A stretch of 8,434 nucleotides of DNA from Planctomycetota bacterium (GTDB lineage: Bacteria; Planctomycetota; MHYJ01; JACPRB01). Where the stretch lies: contig JACQFK010000098.1 in assembly GCA_016200125.1 (NCBI GenBank), forward strand, positions 1 to 8,434, read 5' to 3'. The notes below the pieces were generated by a model that saw nothing but the letters and a program-made list of their open reading frames with translations, made no database searches and was not told the origin of the DNA. This document shows, in pieces, positions 1-6,606 of the stretch; position 1 is the first letter of the stretch; each line of letters starts with the position of its first letter. Made by a program: the position numbers and the translations under genes.

Positions 1-983
1 AGCGCGACCGCCCAGCGCGCGAGAACGTGATCGCGGTCCGTCGTCCCCTTCCACGCGTCCGCCTGGTTCGCCCAGTAGTAGGGCTTCCCGCCAACGTCGT
101 CGCGCAGGCCGTAGCGCCCGCCCCAGCTTCCCCACGAGGGCTGCTCCGGATCGTTCATGCCGGTCGGGACGAGATACAGGAAGGACATCGTGTCGCCTTC
201 CTTCTGGGGGTGGGTCGTGTTGACCGGGTAGAGCGCGCCCAGCGGGCCGTGGCCCGTCCTCACGTCCCGCTCGATGTCGAAGCCGCCCGCCTTCGAGGTC
301 AGGGCCGAGAAGCGGTGATACCAGCGCTTTTTGTCGATCTCGGGGCTGAAGGTGTCGATCCAGAGCGGGAACGGCGGCGCGATCGTCATGGTGTGCTCGC
401 CGAACTTGTCGGCGGAGCTCAGACGCAGCCGGCCCTTGAAGCGGGCGTAGCCCTCGGGGCCCCGCTCGCGGAGCACCCGGTCGAGGGCCCGCTTGAGGCA
501 GCTCGCCGCGGCGCCCTTGTCGGTCCCCCAGTTCGAGAACCAGACGGGCCGCGGATCGGGGGAGTCGACGGCGGCAATCACGAGATTCACGCCGTCCTCC
601 GTGTCGTCGTAACCGGCGACCGTTTTCTTCCAGAGCCGGCTTGGATGGGGATAGCGCTTGTCGTGCGACGACAGGTTCGGCCAGACCCTCGAGTAGGCGG
701 TGAGGAATCTCCGGACGATGCCCAGGCCGCTGCGCTCAGAGTTGAGGTTCTCCCGCTCGCGCGCCAGGGGCCAGTTGGCGATGATCCCCTCGACGTCCCA
801 CTCGTTCGCGTAAAGCAGGAAGCGCACGAGCGACTGCTCGTCGTCAGGATCGCCCCCCGCATCGGTCTCGATGAGGAGCCGGATCCGTCCGGGATCGGGG
901 CTCGAGGGGACGATTGGATCCGGCGGGGTCGCGCACGAGGAGAGCAGCGCGGCCAGGAAGGCGAGGCCCGCGACCCGGCTCAA
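1..983 (-). CDS. DUF1593 (nucleoside-hydrolase-like) lipoprotein, 3' end cut by window edge
   Basis: Reading from 983 leftward gives 327 complete codons with no stop before the window edge, so the C-terminus is missing. The N-terminus has a short hydrophobic stretch ending in LLSSC (Cys17), a lipoprotein signal; the mature protein would be anchored outside the cytoplasm. Residues 36-54 carry TDAGGDPDDEQS, the acidic metal-site motif of DUF1593, a family with an inosine-uridine nucleoside-hydrolase-like fold. Later blocks typical of the family are WFSNWGTDKGA and, near the visible end, DTMSFLYLVP followed by WGSWGGRYG. Members usually continue into a C-terminal beta domain, outside this window. 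The natural substrate is unknown; some relatives are annotated as cellulose-binding. The start is TTG at 983, whose TTGA overlaps the stop of the upstream HMA gene, implying translational coupling; another in-frame TTG at 992 is possible, and neither has a well-spaced ribosome binding site. Family call is firm, exact start less so. Confidence 0.85.
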   Translation of the reverse strand, partial: MSRVAGLAFLAALLSSCATPPDPIVPSSPDPGRIRLLIETDAGGDPDDEQSLVRFLLYANEWDVEGIIANWPLARERENLNSERSGLGIVRRFLTAYSRVWPNLSSHDKRYPHPSRLWKKTVAGYDDTEDGVNLVIAAVDSPDPRPVWFSNWGTDKGAAASCLKRALDRVLRERGPEGYARFKGRLRLSSADKFGEHTMTIAPPFPLWIDTFSPEIDKKRWYHRFSALTSKAGGFDIERDVRTGHGPLGALYPVNTTHPQKEGDTMSFLYLVPTGMNDPEQPSWGSWGGRYGLRDDVGGKPYYWANQADAWKGTTDRDHVLARWAVA

Positions 984-1435
984 TCCTTCCAATCCGCCGC
1001 CTGGAAGGACTCCAGCGACAGGGACTTGCCGGCGAGGCTGCCGGTCACCTGGAAGCGGTTCTTGCCGCCGAGCTTCTTCTTGAGGTCGGCGAGCTTGTCG
1101 CCCGCGAGCGACAGGGTCGCGCCGCTCCCCTTCGCCACCAGCGTCGCCTTGTCGCCCGAGAAGCTGACCGTGCCGTGGATGTTGAGGTGGGCGCCGCGGT
1201 AGCCCATGTCCTTGGGGAGGCCCGCGACGGCGGGGACCGGGGACTTGTCGGTGAGGATCACGACGGCGGCCGTCTCCGCGAAGGAGACGCCCACGAAGCC
1301 CGGAAGCCGCTTCACCGTGGCCTCGGCCTCGCGCTTGCACTCCTCGCAGTGCATCCGCTGGAAGACCAGCGTGAGCGTGTAGGTGTCGTCGGCCGCGACC
1401 GGCGCCAGCATGCCGAGAAGACAGAGGAGGATCAT
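980..1435 (-). CDS. Secreted HMA-domain (CxxC) protein
   Basis: A 151-residue protein. Residues 1-15 are a short hydrophobic signal peptide with a likely cut after VAA. Residues 18-65 resemble a heavy-metal-associated (HMA/MerP/CopZ-like) domain: beta strand TLTLVF, then MHCEEC (Cys30 and Cys33), a Lys/Glu-rich helix, and a strand through VGVSFAETAAVVIL. HMA domains bind Cu(I), Hg(II) or Zn(II) through the CxxC pair; which metal is used here cannot be told. Residues 85-151 are beta-rich, ending in RFQVTGSLAGK followed by SLSLESF, which looks like a small OB-like fold (inference). The gene lies 34 bp after the heme-binding-like gene and its stop overlaps the DUF1593 start, so the three probably form one operon. 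No strong ribosome binding site precedes the ATG; only a G-rich tract is seen. The role could be metal delivery or metal sensing outside the cytoplasm. Confidence 0.75.
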   Translation of the reverse strand: MILLCLLGMLAPVAADDTYTLTLVFQRMHCEECKREAEATVKRLPGFVGVSFAETAAVVILTDKSPVPAVAGLPKDMGYRGAHLNIHGTVSFSGDKATLVAKGSGATLSLAGDKLADLKKKLGGKNRFQVTGSLAGKSLSLESFQAADWKD

Positions 1436-1469
1436 CGTACCGCGCCCCCCGTTTTCCCAGGTCCCGCCC

Positions 1470-2339
1470 TTACTGAAGCTTCATGACGCAGGCCTTCGAG
1501 ACGTCGTGGTCGCCCTTCTCGGACTTGTCGAAGGTGGCGAGAGCGAAGGCGCAGGCCTTGCCCACCGCGAAGGCGGTGTCGTCCTTGTTGCCGGTGTTGA
1601 GCTTGCGCTTGAACTCCACGGTCCACTTGCCGTCCTTCCACTCCCCCTTGGCCTGCACGTCCGCCGCGGAGCCGCTGGGCTTCTGCGAAGGATACTGCAG
1701 GACCATCGGCGCCCCCTTCTTTTCGGGGAGCTCGATCTTCGTGTAGCAGGGCAGGCCCGCGTCAATGGGATGCGAGAAATAGATCTGCCCGCCGTCGCGG
1801 TCGGTCAGCCGGCGGCCCTTCAAGGGAGGCGGAGGGGCGGTCCGGGAGTAGACGTGGGTCCGGTCGAGCGCGTAGCCGCTGGGATTCGTCCGCGCGGCGC
1901 CCCACTCCCAGACGTCCCACTTCGACTCAATGCCCGCCTTCATGTCGCTGTCGAACTTGCCCTCGAGCTCGAAGGCCAGCGTGCAGGCATCCTCCACCTT
2001 CTCCTCGTCGGGCTCGTAGCCGGCGGGATCCTTCCAGAGGAAGGGCGAATGCTGATCGTTCTTGTCGGGGTCCGCCCACACGAGGAGGAAGCAGATCGAA
2101 TCCCCGTCGTGGACGGCCTTCACGGAGATGGACTTCTTGGGCGGATTCTCGTCGGGCTGGTCCATCTTGACGACGAGTTCCTTCGCGCTCTTCCAGGCGT
2201 CGTCGTCGGCCTTGCCGTCGATGGTCGGCAGCTTGGCGACCTTGGGGACGGTCAGTTCGTCGGCGGCGTTGGAAACGTTGAGCGAGGGGCCACAGGCAAG
2301 CAGGATGGCCACGGCCGCTGCGGCGAGGCACTTGAGCAT
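1470..2339 (-). CDS. Ethylbenzene-dehydrogenase-related (heme-binding, CBM9-like fold) exported protein
   Basis: A 289-residue exported protein. The N-terminus has a hydrophobic segment with a possible lipobox LLAC (Cys16) or a signal peptidase I site near SNAAD; I cannot choose between them. Residues 28-285 match the pattern of the ethylbenzene dehydrogenase/DMSO reductase gamma-subunit-like domain: LPTIDGKADDDAWKSA at the start of the beta-sandwich, then ICFLLVWADP, and a C-terminal block FKRKLNTGNKDD followed by FALATFD. In characterised members this fold holds a b-type heme with Met and Lys ligands and passes electrons from a molybdoenzyme; no molybdoenzyme is seen here, so heme binding is only a family expectation. 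A good ribosome binding site precedes the ATG. It is the first gene of a probable three-gene operon with the HMA and DUF1593 genes. A carbohydrate-binding role (CBM9 shares the fold) is the main alternative. Confidence 0.78.
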   Translation of the reverse strand: MLKCLAAAAVAILLACGPSLNVSNAADELTVPKVAKLPTIDGKADDDAWKSAKELVVKMDQPDENPPKKSISVKAVHDGDSICFLLVWADPDKNDQHSPFLWKDPAGYEPDEEKVEDACTLAFELEGKFDSDMKAGIESKWDVWEWGAARTNPSGYALDRTHVYSRTAPPPPLKGRRLTDRDGGQIYFSHPIDAGLPCYTKIELPEKKGAPMVLQYPSQKPSGSAADVQAKGEWKDGKWTVEFKRKLNTGNKDDTAFAVGKACAFALATFDKSEKGDHDVSKACVMKLQ

Positions 2340-2346
2340 GAATCGG

Positions 2347-2354
2347 TCTCCTCT
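2347..2354 (-). promoter_or_regulatory. Ribosome binding site of the heme-binding-like gene
   Basis: On the minus strand AGAGGAGA ends 7 bases before the ATG at 2339. This is the clearest Shine-Dalgarno match among the minus-strand genes and supports that start. Confidence 0.7.
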
Positions 2355-2381
2355 GATCGGTTCGCCCGGAACTTACTTCAT

Positions 2382-2387
2382 GTTATA
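2382..2387 (-). promoter_or_regulatory. Weak candidate -10 element in the 120-bp gap
   Basis: The gap 2340-2459 separates the lysyl oxidase gene from the heme-binding-like gene. It contains TATAAC on the minus strand, a fair -10 match 42 bases before the ATG, but no -35 box at 16-18 bp. Further upstream a 5-bp stem (2404-2408 with 2418-2422) has no following T run, so it is not a convincing terminator. The gap suggests, without proving, a separate promoter for the downstream three genes. Confidence 0.25.
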
Positions 2388-2459
2388 CGACACAGTCCGG
2401 AGGCTCGCTCCAGAAACGCGAGTGGAAAGTTGTACCGCAAGGCGGGGAAAACTGCAAGC

Positions 2460-2537
2460 CTAGCGGCGCCGCCGGCGGAGCAGGGCCAGCAGGACGGCCA
2501 GGCCGGTGGCGCCGCAGCCCCTCCCGCCGCCGCCGGA
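2460..2537 (-). other. C-terminal sorting-signal-like tail of the lysyl oxidase protein
   Basis: The last 25 or so residues (967-992) form a three-part tail: a Gly-rich linker with a Cys (GGGGRGCG), a short hydrophobic stretch (ATGLAVLLALL), and a run of five Arg at the extreme C-terminus. This is the architecture of MYXO-CTERM and GlyGly-CTERM cell-surface sorting signals, which are cut and anchored by myxosortase or rhombosortase proteases. The hydrophobic part is short (about 11 residues), so assignment to a named family is uncertain. Confidence 0.5.
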
Positions 2538-5438
2538 GGGCGACGCGGGCAACGCGGCATCCACCACGAAGGTCCGGCTGGACCCATTGCCCGACTCGTC
2601 GAAGGCCGTGATCGTGATCTCGTTCGGCCCCGCCGCCAGGCCGATCGAGGCGGACCAGGGGAACAGGCCCGTGGCGGCTCCCGAGCCCCCGGTGGCGCCG
2701 TTGCTCCAGGCGACGCCGGTCAGATTCGACCCCACGGCGCCTCCGCCCACGGCCAGGGGCGTCGAGGTGACCGTCGCGGGCGGCGGCGTCACCCCCAGGG
2801 TCGGCGGAGCGGTGGCGACCACGTCGAGCGAGACGCCCCGGAACGTGCTGCCGTTCCCGTTCGTGGCGTTCGTGAACGTGATCGTGTCGGCAAAGCGGCC
2901 GACGGCGAGGCTGCCGGCTCCCGCCGCCAGGGTCGCCGTGACCGAGACGGTCGCCCCCGCCGCAAGGGTTCCTCCCGGCGGCGAAAGGCTGAGCCAGGAC
3001 TGGGTCCAGGCGGCCGTCCAGTCCAGCGGCGCCGGACCCTTGTTCTCGATCAAGGTGGCCGCCGAGGCTGGGGCGAAGGGCCCGCCGGCAATCCCGATTG
3101 AGAGGAAGGAGGCCGAAGGCGTCACCTTCATCTGCGGGGCGGGACCCGTCAGATTCAGCACGACCGGCCGCATCGTCGAGCCGGTCCCGTTCGTCCGGTT
3201 CACGAGGAAGACCGGATCCGCATAGGAGCCCGGCGCCAGGCCCGCCGCCGCGGGAGCGATCGAGACGTCGACCATCGCCGCCCCGCCGGGCGCGATCACG
3301 CCGGTCGAGGACGAGAGCAGGACCCACGCATCGTGCTTCAGCGCCTCCCAGGAGAGCGGCGCGGTGCCCTGATTCTGCAGCGTCAGGGTCAGCAAGGAAG
3401 GGGCGAAGGGCCCGCCCGCGGCGCCCGAGAAAATCAGCCCGCCCGGGACGCTCACGCCGAGCGGACCGGCCACGGCGTCGGCCGGCGGCGGAGCGGGCAC
3501 GGGAGCAGGACCGGCCAGGCGGATCGAAGCGGCGTCCCCGCTCGGCCGGAGCAGGTCGACCGACGCGATCGGCCCGAGCCCTGGAGGAAGGGTCACCCAG
3601 ATTTCGGTCGCGCTGATGATCGTGAAGAAGGGCGCTTCGCTGACCGTCGTGCCCGTGTCGTAGAGGACCGGGACGAGCGTCGTGTCGAATCCCGTCCCGA
3701 ACAGGTGGAGGGCGGGGCTGCCCTGGAAGGTCCCCGCCGCGACCGAACTGATCGTGAGGGCCATGGCCGTGGGCGGATAGGGATTCGAGCGGTCGAGGAT
3801 GGCCACCTGCGCAAGGTCCCCCGCAGGCAGCGTGAAATGGATCTGGTCGGTCTGGTTCAGGTTGTTCGTCTCGCGGAGGCGGTTGAGCGGATCGATGACG
3901 CCGACCAGCGTGTAGTCGCCCGACGCAAGCCCCGTCACGTCGATCTCCTGCCCCTGCGTCCCCAGGGCGTAAACGTCCTGCCATCCGTAGGAGATCAGCT
4001 GGTAGGCGCCGCCGCAGCCGGGGCTCAGGCTCGGGGAGCCGGCCACGACCTCGTGGATGTCGGTGAGGCAGAAGGAGCGCTTCGGTCCGCGCCGGACCTT
4101 CTGGAAGCCGAAGGCCTGGGCCTGCCACAGGGAGAAGTCGGAGTACTGGCTCATGTGGTAGTGGCCGTGGTTCACGTCGAAGAACATGAAGGAATCGTCG
4201 AGGATCGACTGCGGGTGGTTGCCGATGATCATGTGGACCCCGGCGTCGCCCTGGTTGGTGCAGCCCCAGGACCACTTCAGCAGGTTCCCGGTCCTGCTGC
4301 ACTTGTCCAGTTCGAAGCCCGCGAGGCCCTGCGTGTCCGTGTCGGGCATGTTGTCGGGCCAGCCGGTCGGCGGGGGCGTGGGATGGTTTCGCACGACCAG
4401 GTCGTCGATCGCCCAGCCCGCGTAGTTGTTCCGCCGGTCGTCGACGGACCAAAAGACGAAGCGGACGTGGATGGAGCCCCAGGCCGGATCGAGGTGGATC
4501 CGGTGGGTGTGCCAGGCCGTGACGGGCGCGCCGGTCTCGAGATCAACGTAGGCCTCGCCGCAGGGGCCCGGGCCGATGCCCACGATCCCGCCCGCGGGAT
4601 TGAACGAGTAGCCCACCGAGGCGAGCTGCCACTCGGCCAGCTTGGTCGTCAGCTTCGAGTCCAGGATCTCCAGCGTGCGGCGATCGTACTGCGTGCCCCG
4701 CGTCTCCGTGCTGTAGTTGCACCAGAATTCGAGGATGGGATTCGTGATCCCGGCGAGCGGGATCAGCGGCGAGAGCGCGCCGCCCGAGGTGCCGCCCGCG
4801 TAATCGGTCCCGTTGTTGAAGTTGAGGCTCAGGCTGCCGCGGCTGACGCCGCTGGGGAACGACGCCGGCGTCGCGTCCGCGGCCCAGGCGGAGCCCGCCA
4901 CCGGCGCGTCGAGCGTCCAGCCCGAGGCGCCGGCGTCGAAATTCGTTTGGTAGGCGATCTGGCTGGGCAGGTTCACGAGGTTCAGCGAGATCGCGCCCGT
5001 CGCCCCTCCGTAGCCGTCCACCGAGATCTTGTAGTCGGTACCGGCGACGGCGAAGAAGGCGACGAGGCTCGCGGTGCCCGTCCCGCCGTCGTCGTCGCCC
5101 GCCACGCGCGTCAGCGCGGACACCGACGATCCGGTGTAGACGCCCATCACGGTGTCGAAGGCGCTTCCGTTGGTGTCGATCGTGACGTCGCCCGTGACGG
5201 GCGCCGTCCAGCTCCACCAGACCGAATGGCTGCCGGCGTTCGGGGTGTCGAGCGGCTCCCCGGGCTCGGAGCTTGCGCCGACGTTGGTCCCCGTGACGGC
5301 GGCGCTGTTGCCGGACAGGGCGATGCGGGCCGCGAAGGCGTCGTTCGCGGGCGCGCGCCGGGCCGTCCACGCGGAGCCGCTGCCCAGGATCAGGAGCGCC
5401 GCGAGGGCGCGGCTAGAGGCGGAATAGGCTCTTCGCAT
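2460..5438 (-). CDS. Secreted multidomain lysyl oxidase-like copper amine oxidase
   Basis: A 992-residue exported protein. In order: signal peptide (1-31); a beta-sandwich like pre-peptidase C-terminal domains (32-157); a jelly-roll-like domain with FWCNYSTET and WAIDDLVVR (163-350); a lysyl oxidase domain (about 368-540); a TIG/IPT-like domain (555-642); two tandem BACON-like repeats (663-763, 770-875), each with GGPFAP; an Ig-like domain (880-960) with NEITITAFDESGN; and a C-terminal tail. In the oxidase domain, HGHYH gives three copper-ligand candidates (His424, 426, 428), matching HQHYH of animal lysyl oxidase. Lys453 in PKRSFCL and Tyr479 in LSPGCGGAY align with the Lys and Tyr that form the lysyl tyrosylquinone cofactor. 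It would oxidise primary amines to aldehydes outside the cell; the substrate is unknown. The start overlaps the amidohydrolase stop by 26 bp; GGAGGAA lies 14 bases upstream of the ATG, a little far. Confidence 0.85.
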   Translation of the reverse strand: MRRAYSASSRALAALLILGSGSAWTARRAPANDAFAARIALSGNSAAVTGTNVGASSEPGEPLDTPNAGSHSVWWSWTAPVTGDVTIDTNGSAFDTVMGVYTGSSVSALTRVAGDDDGGTGTASLVAFFAVAGTDYKISVDGYGGATGAISLNLVNLPSQIAYQTNFDAGASGWTLDAPVAGSAWAADATPASFPSGVSRGSLSLNFNNGTDYAGGTSGGALSPLIPLAGITNPILEFWCNYSTETRGTQYDRRTLEILDSKLTTKLAEWQLASVGYSFNPAGGIVGIGPGPCGEAYVDLETGAPVTAWHTHRIHLDPAWGSIHVRFVFWSVDDRRNNYAGWAIDDLVVRNHPTPPPTGWPDNMPDTDTQGLAGFELDKCSRTGNLLKWSWGCTNQGDAGVHMIIGNHPQSILDDSFMFFDVNHGHYHMSQYSDFSLWQAQAFGFQKVRRGPKRSFCLTDIHEVVAGSPSLSPGCGGAYQLISYGWQDVYALGTQGQEIDVTGLASGDYTLVGVIDPLNRLRETNNLNQTDQIHFTLPAGDLAQVAILDRSNPYPPTAMALTISSVAAGTFQGSPALHLFGTGFDTTLVPVLYDTGTTVSEAPFFTIISATEIWVTLPPGLGPIASVDLLRPSGDAASIRLAGPAPVPAPPPADAVAGPLGVSVPGGLIFSGAAGGPFAPSLLTLTLQNQGTAPLSWEALKHDAWVLLSSSTGVIAPGGAAMVDVSIAPAAAGLAPGSYADPVFLVNRTNGTGSTMRPVVLNLTGPAPQMKVTPSASFLSIGIAGGPFAPASAATLIENKGPAPLDWTAAWTQSWLSLSPPGGTLAAGATVSVTATLAAGAGSLAVGRFADTITFTNATNGNGSTFRGVSLDVVATAPPTLGVTPPPATVTSTPLAVGGGAVGSNLTGVAWSNGATGGSGAATGLFPWSASIGLAAGPNEITITAFDESGNGSSRTFVVDAALPASPSGGGGRGCGATGLAVLLALLRRRRR

Positions 5439-6414
5439 TGTCGTGAAGCAGCTTCCTCCGGATCTCGGGGCTCGGCGCGAGCTTCCGGATCAGCGCGATC
5501 GTGCCCGCGCCGATGCAGGTGGGGCCCGTCCCCAGCGTGTCGATGCAGTCGCTGCCGAACATCAGCTTCGACGCGTGGCGCTGCAGGAACTCGCGGGCCT
5601 GGTTCTCGTCGCGCGACAGGGCGTTCTGGCCGGAGCCCGCGGAAAGGTCGCCGAACATGTTGGGGTAGTCGGAGAGGTAGCGGTCGGTCCATCCGCCCGG
5701 CGTGACCTTCGTCTTCGGATAAAGGACCGACTGGTCCTTGTGGTCCTTGTCGATGTTCGCCCACCAGGTCTGCGCGTGGCCGATGAACGTGACCTTCGGA
5801 TACTTCTCGAGCATCTTGTGGAAGCGGTCGAAGCCTGAGTTGTAGGTCGTGTGCTGCCAGTGCATGAGGATGGGGACGCGGTAGGCCCCGGCCAGCGTGT
5901 AGAGCTTCTGCATGTCCGCGGAGTCGCACTCGACGCCGAACTTCTGCTCGCCGATCACGACCGCGCCGGCCTTCAGGTACTTCTCGATCACCTCCGCCGC
6001 GTCCGGAAGATCGGGGACCTCGTTCGCGCCGAAGACGAAGTGCTCGGGATGGGCCTTCGCCAGCTGGAGGCAGACCTCGTTGCCCGTGCAGGTCCCCTGG
6101 AGCCCGTTGCCGGAGCCCTGGTGGGTGGACGCCGTCAGGACCTCCCTCCCCGCCGGGAGCAGCAGGGTCCGCGTGACCCCCATGAGCTTCTGATGCGCGA
6201 GGAGCTGGTCGTGGGTCCGGCCCGGCGCGGTCTGCTTCCAGTTCTTGTCGCGCTGGCCGCCGTAGTCGGTGTGCTGGTGGATGTCGATGATGCCCTCGTC
6301 GTCGGGCTCGCGGACAGGTCCGCAGCCGAAGGCCGCGAGGGCCGCGGCCCCGGCGGCGCTTCCGAGAAACCCGCGGCGCGACGGGAAGAGGCGATGGTGG
6401 GGCGGCTCGATCAT
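5413..6414 (-). CDS. Tat-exported amidohydrolase-2 family metal-dependent hydrolase
   Basis: A 333-residue protein of the amidohydrolase-2 (COG2159) TIM-barrel family, whose members include decarboxylases and lactonases; the substrate here is not known. The N-terminus has a twin-arginine signal, SRRGFL (12-17), then an Ala-rich hydrophobic stretch ending in FGC (Cys31), a weak lipobox, so it is exported folded and possibly lipidated. Metal-site motifs appear in order: HQH (His46, His48) on strand 1, GEQKFG (155-160), MHWQH (His185), FIGH (His213) and FGSD (Asp289). The length is normal for the family plus a signal peptide. It is the first gene of the minus-strand run and overlaps the lysyl oxidase gene. 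The ATG is the only plausible start: no other start codon occurs in frame before the upstream stop. No spaced Shine-Dalgarno precedes it; a GGGG tract touches the ATG. Confidence 0.88.
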   Translation of the reverse strand: MIEPPHHRLFPSRRGFLGSAAGAAALAAFGCGPVREPDDEGIIDIHQHTDYGGQRDKNWKQTAPGRTHDQLLAHQKLMGVTRTLLLPAGREVLTASTHQGSGNGLQGTCTGNEVCLQLAKAHPEHFVFGANEVPDLPDAAEVIEKYLKAGAVVIGEQKFGVECDSADMQKLYTLAGAYRVPILMHWQHTTYNSGFDRFHKMLEKYPKVTFIGHAQTWWANIDKDHKDQSVLYPKTKVTPGGWTDRYLSDYPNMFGDLSAGSGQNALSRDENQAREFLQRHASKLMFGSDCIDTLGTGPTCIGAGTIALIRKLAPSPEIRRKLLHDNAKSLFRL

Positions 6415-6418
6415 CCCC

Positions 6419-6432
6419 TTATCGTACGATAA
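6419..6432. promoter_or_regulatory. Perfect 14-bp palindrome before the amidohydrolase start
   Basis: TTATCGTACGATAA reads the same on both strands and ends 4 bp from the ATG at 6414. It could be an operator. On the minus strand it contains TACGAT, a TANNNT-type -10, exactly 6 bases before the A of the ATG, which together with the missing spaced Shine-Dalgarno fits a leaderless transcript. No -35 match is seen 17 bp further upstream. The palindrome itself is certain; its function is inferred. Confidence 0.4.
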
Positions 6433-6439
6433 CCGGCGC

Positions 6440-6592
6440 CTATCGATGCTGCTTTCCCACGAAACCCAGGATCACGCCGGAGCTCTCCGCGGTCGAGGAG
6501 TTGTCCGCCTTCGCCCCGGGGTCGCTGGCTTCGGTGGGAAATCCGCCTTCCTGCTCGTCTGCGGCGAGCGAAGGCGGATGGCGCCCCCCCCC
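6440..6592 (-). pseudogene. Possible C-terminal remnant of a lost gene (weak)
   Basis: On the minus strand one frame stays open from 6703 to a TAG at 6440, with no ATG, GTG or TTG to start it. The part downstream of the tRNA remnant reads PPSLAADEQEGGF then PTEASDPGAKADN and ends in VILGFVGKQHR, a composition that looks like real GC-rich coding sequence. It could be the tail of a gene cut by an insertion or deletion. Against this, its first half coincides with a strong hairpin and the 5' part is tRNA-derived. No family is recognised. Confidence 0.2.
6541..6579 (-). terminator. Strong hairpin, probable displaced tRNA-Glu terminator
   Basis: ATCCGCCTTC (6541-6550) pairs perfectly with GAAGGCGGAT (6570-6579); inside, GCTCG (6553-6557) pairs with CGAGC (6565-6569) around a 7-base loop. 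On the minus strand the stem starts at the 3' CCA of the tRNA remnant and is followed by TTT. This fits an intrinsic terminator that once ended the tRNA-Glu transcript, although the T run is short. Confidence 0.5.
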
Positions 6593-6606
6593 ACGGGGTT
6601 TGAACC
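6579..6606 (-). repeat. Decayed copy of the tRNA-Glu 3' end (putative attachment site)
   Basis: Read on the minus strand, this stretch matches the last 25 bases of the intact tRNA-Glu (8091-8067): second half of the T stem, T loop, 3' acceptor strand and CCA. It differs by two substitutions in the T loop and an expansion of the G run from six to nine. Similarity stops abruptly upstream, and the 5' half of the T stem no longer pairs, so this is a 3' fragment and not a tRNA gene. The shared match extends to 6577 and 8065. Confidence 0.65.

Noticed and set aside
27..3101. Long plus-strand frames across the DUF1593, HMA and heme-binding-like genes
   Set aside because: Composition is typical of antisense translation in GC-rich DNA, and the minus-strand products are recognisable families.
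2383..4452. 689-codon minus-strand frame overlapping the lysyl oxidase gene
   Set aside because: It is a frame-shifted shadow, very rich in Arg and Pro, with no domain; the other frame has a signal peptide and oxidase motifs.
3333..5705. Long open frame of 790 codons on the plus strand opposite the lysyl oxidase gene
   Set aside because: Its protein is Arg/Gly/Val-rich with no recognisable domain, and it is antisense to a gene with clear domains. Long antisense frames are expected at this GC content.
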